From the NCBI GenBank assembly GCA_947095535.1, contig OX352774.1:77810416-77874415 (forward strand): a stretch of DNA of 64,000 nucleotides. The letters run 5' to 3'. Under the pieces are notes generated by a model, which was not told the DNA's origin, did not search any database, and was given only the letters and a program-made list of their open reading frames with translations. The position numbers were made by a program, and so were the translations under genes. Below, one piece after another: positions 62,283-64,000 of the stretch. Every line of letters begins with the position of its first letter. Within the stretch, counting starts at the first letter, position 1. This stretch comes from Poecilobothrus nobilitatus (Eukaryota > Arthropoda > Insecta > Diptera > Dolichopodidae).

Positions 62283-63340
62283 AAACAAGTAAAAATAACA
62301 ATAAGTCGATGCAACCGACTTATTTATACCCTACACCTAAAACATTCAAATTAAATTAAAAATCCATAAGTTATTTTAGTTAGGTATTTAATACAAGCTA
62401 AAAAAAATAAATGCTGTTACAACCTTTGTACAAAATTTCAGGTTTCTATCTTTATTAAATTCGAAAATATGATTGTTAGGTCTTGGGAAGTGTGTGAAGG
62501 CACGCGGACCACCACCCCAATTCATCTCAAATTTTAGAGACATCACCAGGGTAGAACATTCTTATATCAAATTTCAAGTTTATATATTTATTAATTTCGA
62601 AGACATGTTTGTTTGGTCTTAGGAGTTGTGTGGCAGATACCCGAACAACCATTCTAATTCATCTTAAATTTTGGACAAATCAGGGATTCAGGAAACAACA
62701 CCCTTGTACCAAATTTGAAGTTTCTGTCTTTATTAATTTCGAATATATGCTTGTTCGGTTTTGGGAGTTGTATGGGAGGTACCCGAACAACCACTCCAAT
62801 TCATCTCAAATTTTAGGCAAATCAGGGATTTAGGAAACAGCAACCTCGTATCAAATTTGAAGTTCCTATCTTTATTAATTTGGAAGATATGCATGATCGG
62901 TTTTGGGAGTTGTATGGGAGGTACCCGAACGACCACTTCAATTCCTCTCAAATTTTGGGGATATCAGGGATTCAGAAAAACACACCCTCGTACAAAATTT
63001 TAAATTTCTATCTTTATTAATTTCGAAAATATGCGTATTAGGTTTTGGGAGTTGTATGGGAGGTACTCGAACGCATGGTCCGATTTCGCCCATTTACAAT
63101 CCCCGCCTTACCTTAGTCATTGTTAACCTACAGTATAAATTTCATCAAGACAGCATCATTATTTTTTGAGTTATCGTGCGTACGGACGGACGGACGGACG
63201 GACATCACTAAATCGACTCCGGCGGTGATCCTGATTCAGAATATATATACATGTCTATACCTAACTCGCTTCCTTTTGGTGGTTACAAACACCATACCAA
63301 AGTTAATATACCCTATACTTAATGTGTAGGGTATAAAAAA
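62283..63340 (-). mobile_element. HINE family B, complete copy
   Basis: On the minus strand it starts tataccctacacattaagta at about 63335 and ends in a perfect 9-bp-stem hairpin (aataagtcg / cgacttatt, 62301-62325) just inside the other terminus. ATACCCTACAC near the start is inverted as GTGTAGGGTAT near the end. In order it has gtttgtaaccaccaaaagga, agcgagttaggtatag, gattctgaatcagg, a GTCC microsatellite (63183-63203 as CGGA on plus), CGCACGATAACTCAAAAAAT, and about five internal units spaced 142 bp (markers at 62615, 62757, 62899, 63041; the first is shorter). A 3' hairpin is typical of rolling-circle elements. No coding capacity. Confidence 0.7.
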
Positions 63341-64000
63341 CTATACAATTACATATATGATGTTTTGTAAAACACTTCAAAGAAAAGTAAAAGAAAATTA
63401 AATACATACTCCAGGGGAAGAACTTCTTTAATATTCTGCCTATTAGTTCTATTAGTTTCAGATGGTGAATTTCAATTAATTTAAGATATATTTATTTTTA
63501 TATATTTAAGATATATTAAGATATGTGCAATATTAAGAAGTCAAAGTATTGTTCCTTTGTTTATTTCCCTTATATTATTCTATGTTTTTAAGCCAAAGGG
63601 TTATTTTCCTTTTTTTTATTCATTTATTATTATTATATACAAACCTAGTTTTAAACAGAATTAAATGTTTTTGTTTCATATATAGTGTTGTATTTTGTTT
63701 TTTTTTTACTGTTAAATGCCTCTGTAAACTTCTGTCTCTATTAATTAAAAAAATCTATTAATTAGTACATTTTCCTCACGAAAAAGTAGTAGATTTACTA
63801 CAACTTATATACGAAGAAGTCACATCGCTGATACAGATATACCTTAATGTTGTTTTAGGCGATTTGATTATTTTTTTAATCTGTTATTACTTATTGTAGT
63901 TTGAATTATTTAATTTGCTGATATATTATGGTATACTGCTGACCATTCTGCTATTCATTAAGCACGAAACATAAATTCTCATAGGTATATTATGTACATG

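Noticed and set aside
62609..63169. Overlapping plus-strand open frames with repeated GVVWEVPEQPLQF-like peptides
   Set aside because: They are translations of the 142-bp HINE units, on the strand opposite to the element, and shift frame from unit to unit.

Overview
The window looks like nuclear DNA of an insect, most likely a fly or midge. It is extremely A+T-rich, full of poly-A/T runs and (TA)n tracts, almost without long open reading frames, and loaded with small non-autonomous transposons and SINEs. One protein-coding gene can be supported: a multi-exon CYCLE/BMAL1-type bHLH-PAS clock gene (cyc) on the minus strand between about 22.3 and 34.2 kb. The fly assignment rests on the CYC-like sequence and on repeats resembling the dipteran mini-me/DINE-1 type. 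It is an inference.

Layout. 1-22.3 kb: A+T-rich 3' flank of cyc with no gene seen. It holds three Helentron-type (HINE) copies (91-770, 15290-15735, 16408-17627), one tRNA-derived SINE (12195-12339) and a near-perfect 59-bp palindrome at 9798-9856. 22.3-34.2 kb: ten cyc coding exons with consensus splice sites and unbroken phase, together about 822 codons. 34.2-64 kb: either the 5' flank or a very long first intron of cyc (the first coding exon with the ATG was not identified), packed with repeats. These are a nested HINE (34285-35480), a G+C-rich SINE-like insertion with 9-bp target duplication (43270-43498), two tRNA-derived SINEs with 11-bp target duplications (48866-49043, 50325-50511), a complete HINE (51287-52335), a 1-kb tandem duplication (55328-57110), two copies of other dispersed repeats at 57.7-58.7 kb, and a second HINE family (62283-63340).

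The cyc product would be the positive-arm partner of CLOCK. It has the basic helix-loop-helix, both PAS domains and, unlike Drosophila CYC, the BMAL1-type C-terminal transactivation/CRY-binding tail. Ahead of the bHLH lies a long low-complexity N-terminal region of about 250 residues, including a polyglutamine stretch.

The most interesting non-coding observation concerns the HINEs. Two HINE families whose sequences differ strongly share the same layout (TACCC-type subterminal inverted repeats, a GTCC/CGGA microsatellite, a conserved ATAACTCAAAAAATAA block) and the same 142-bp internal repeat unit with a recognisable common core. All similarities were read by eye. No alignments, database searches or statistics were run.
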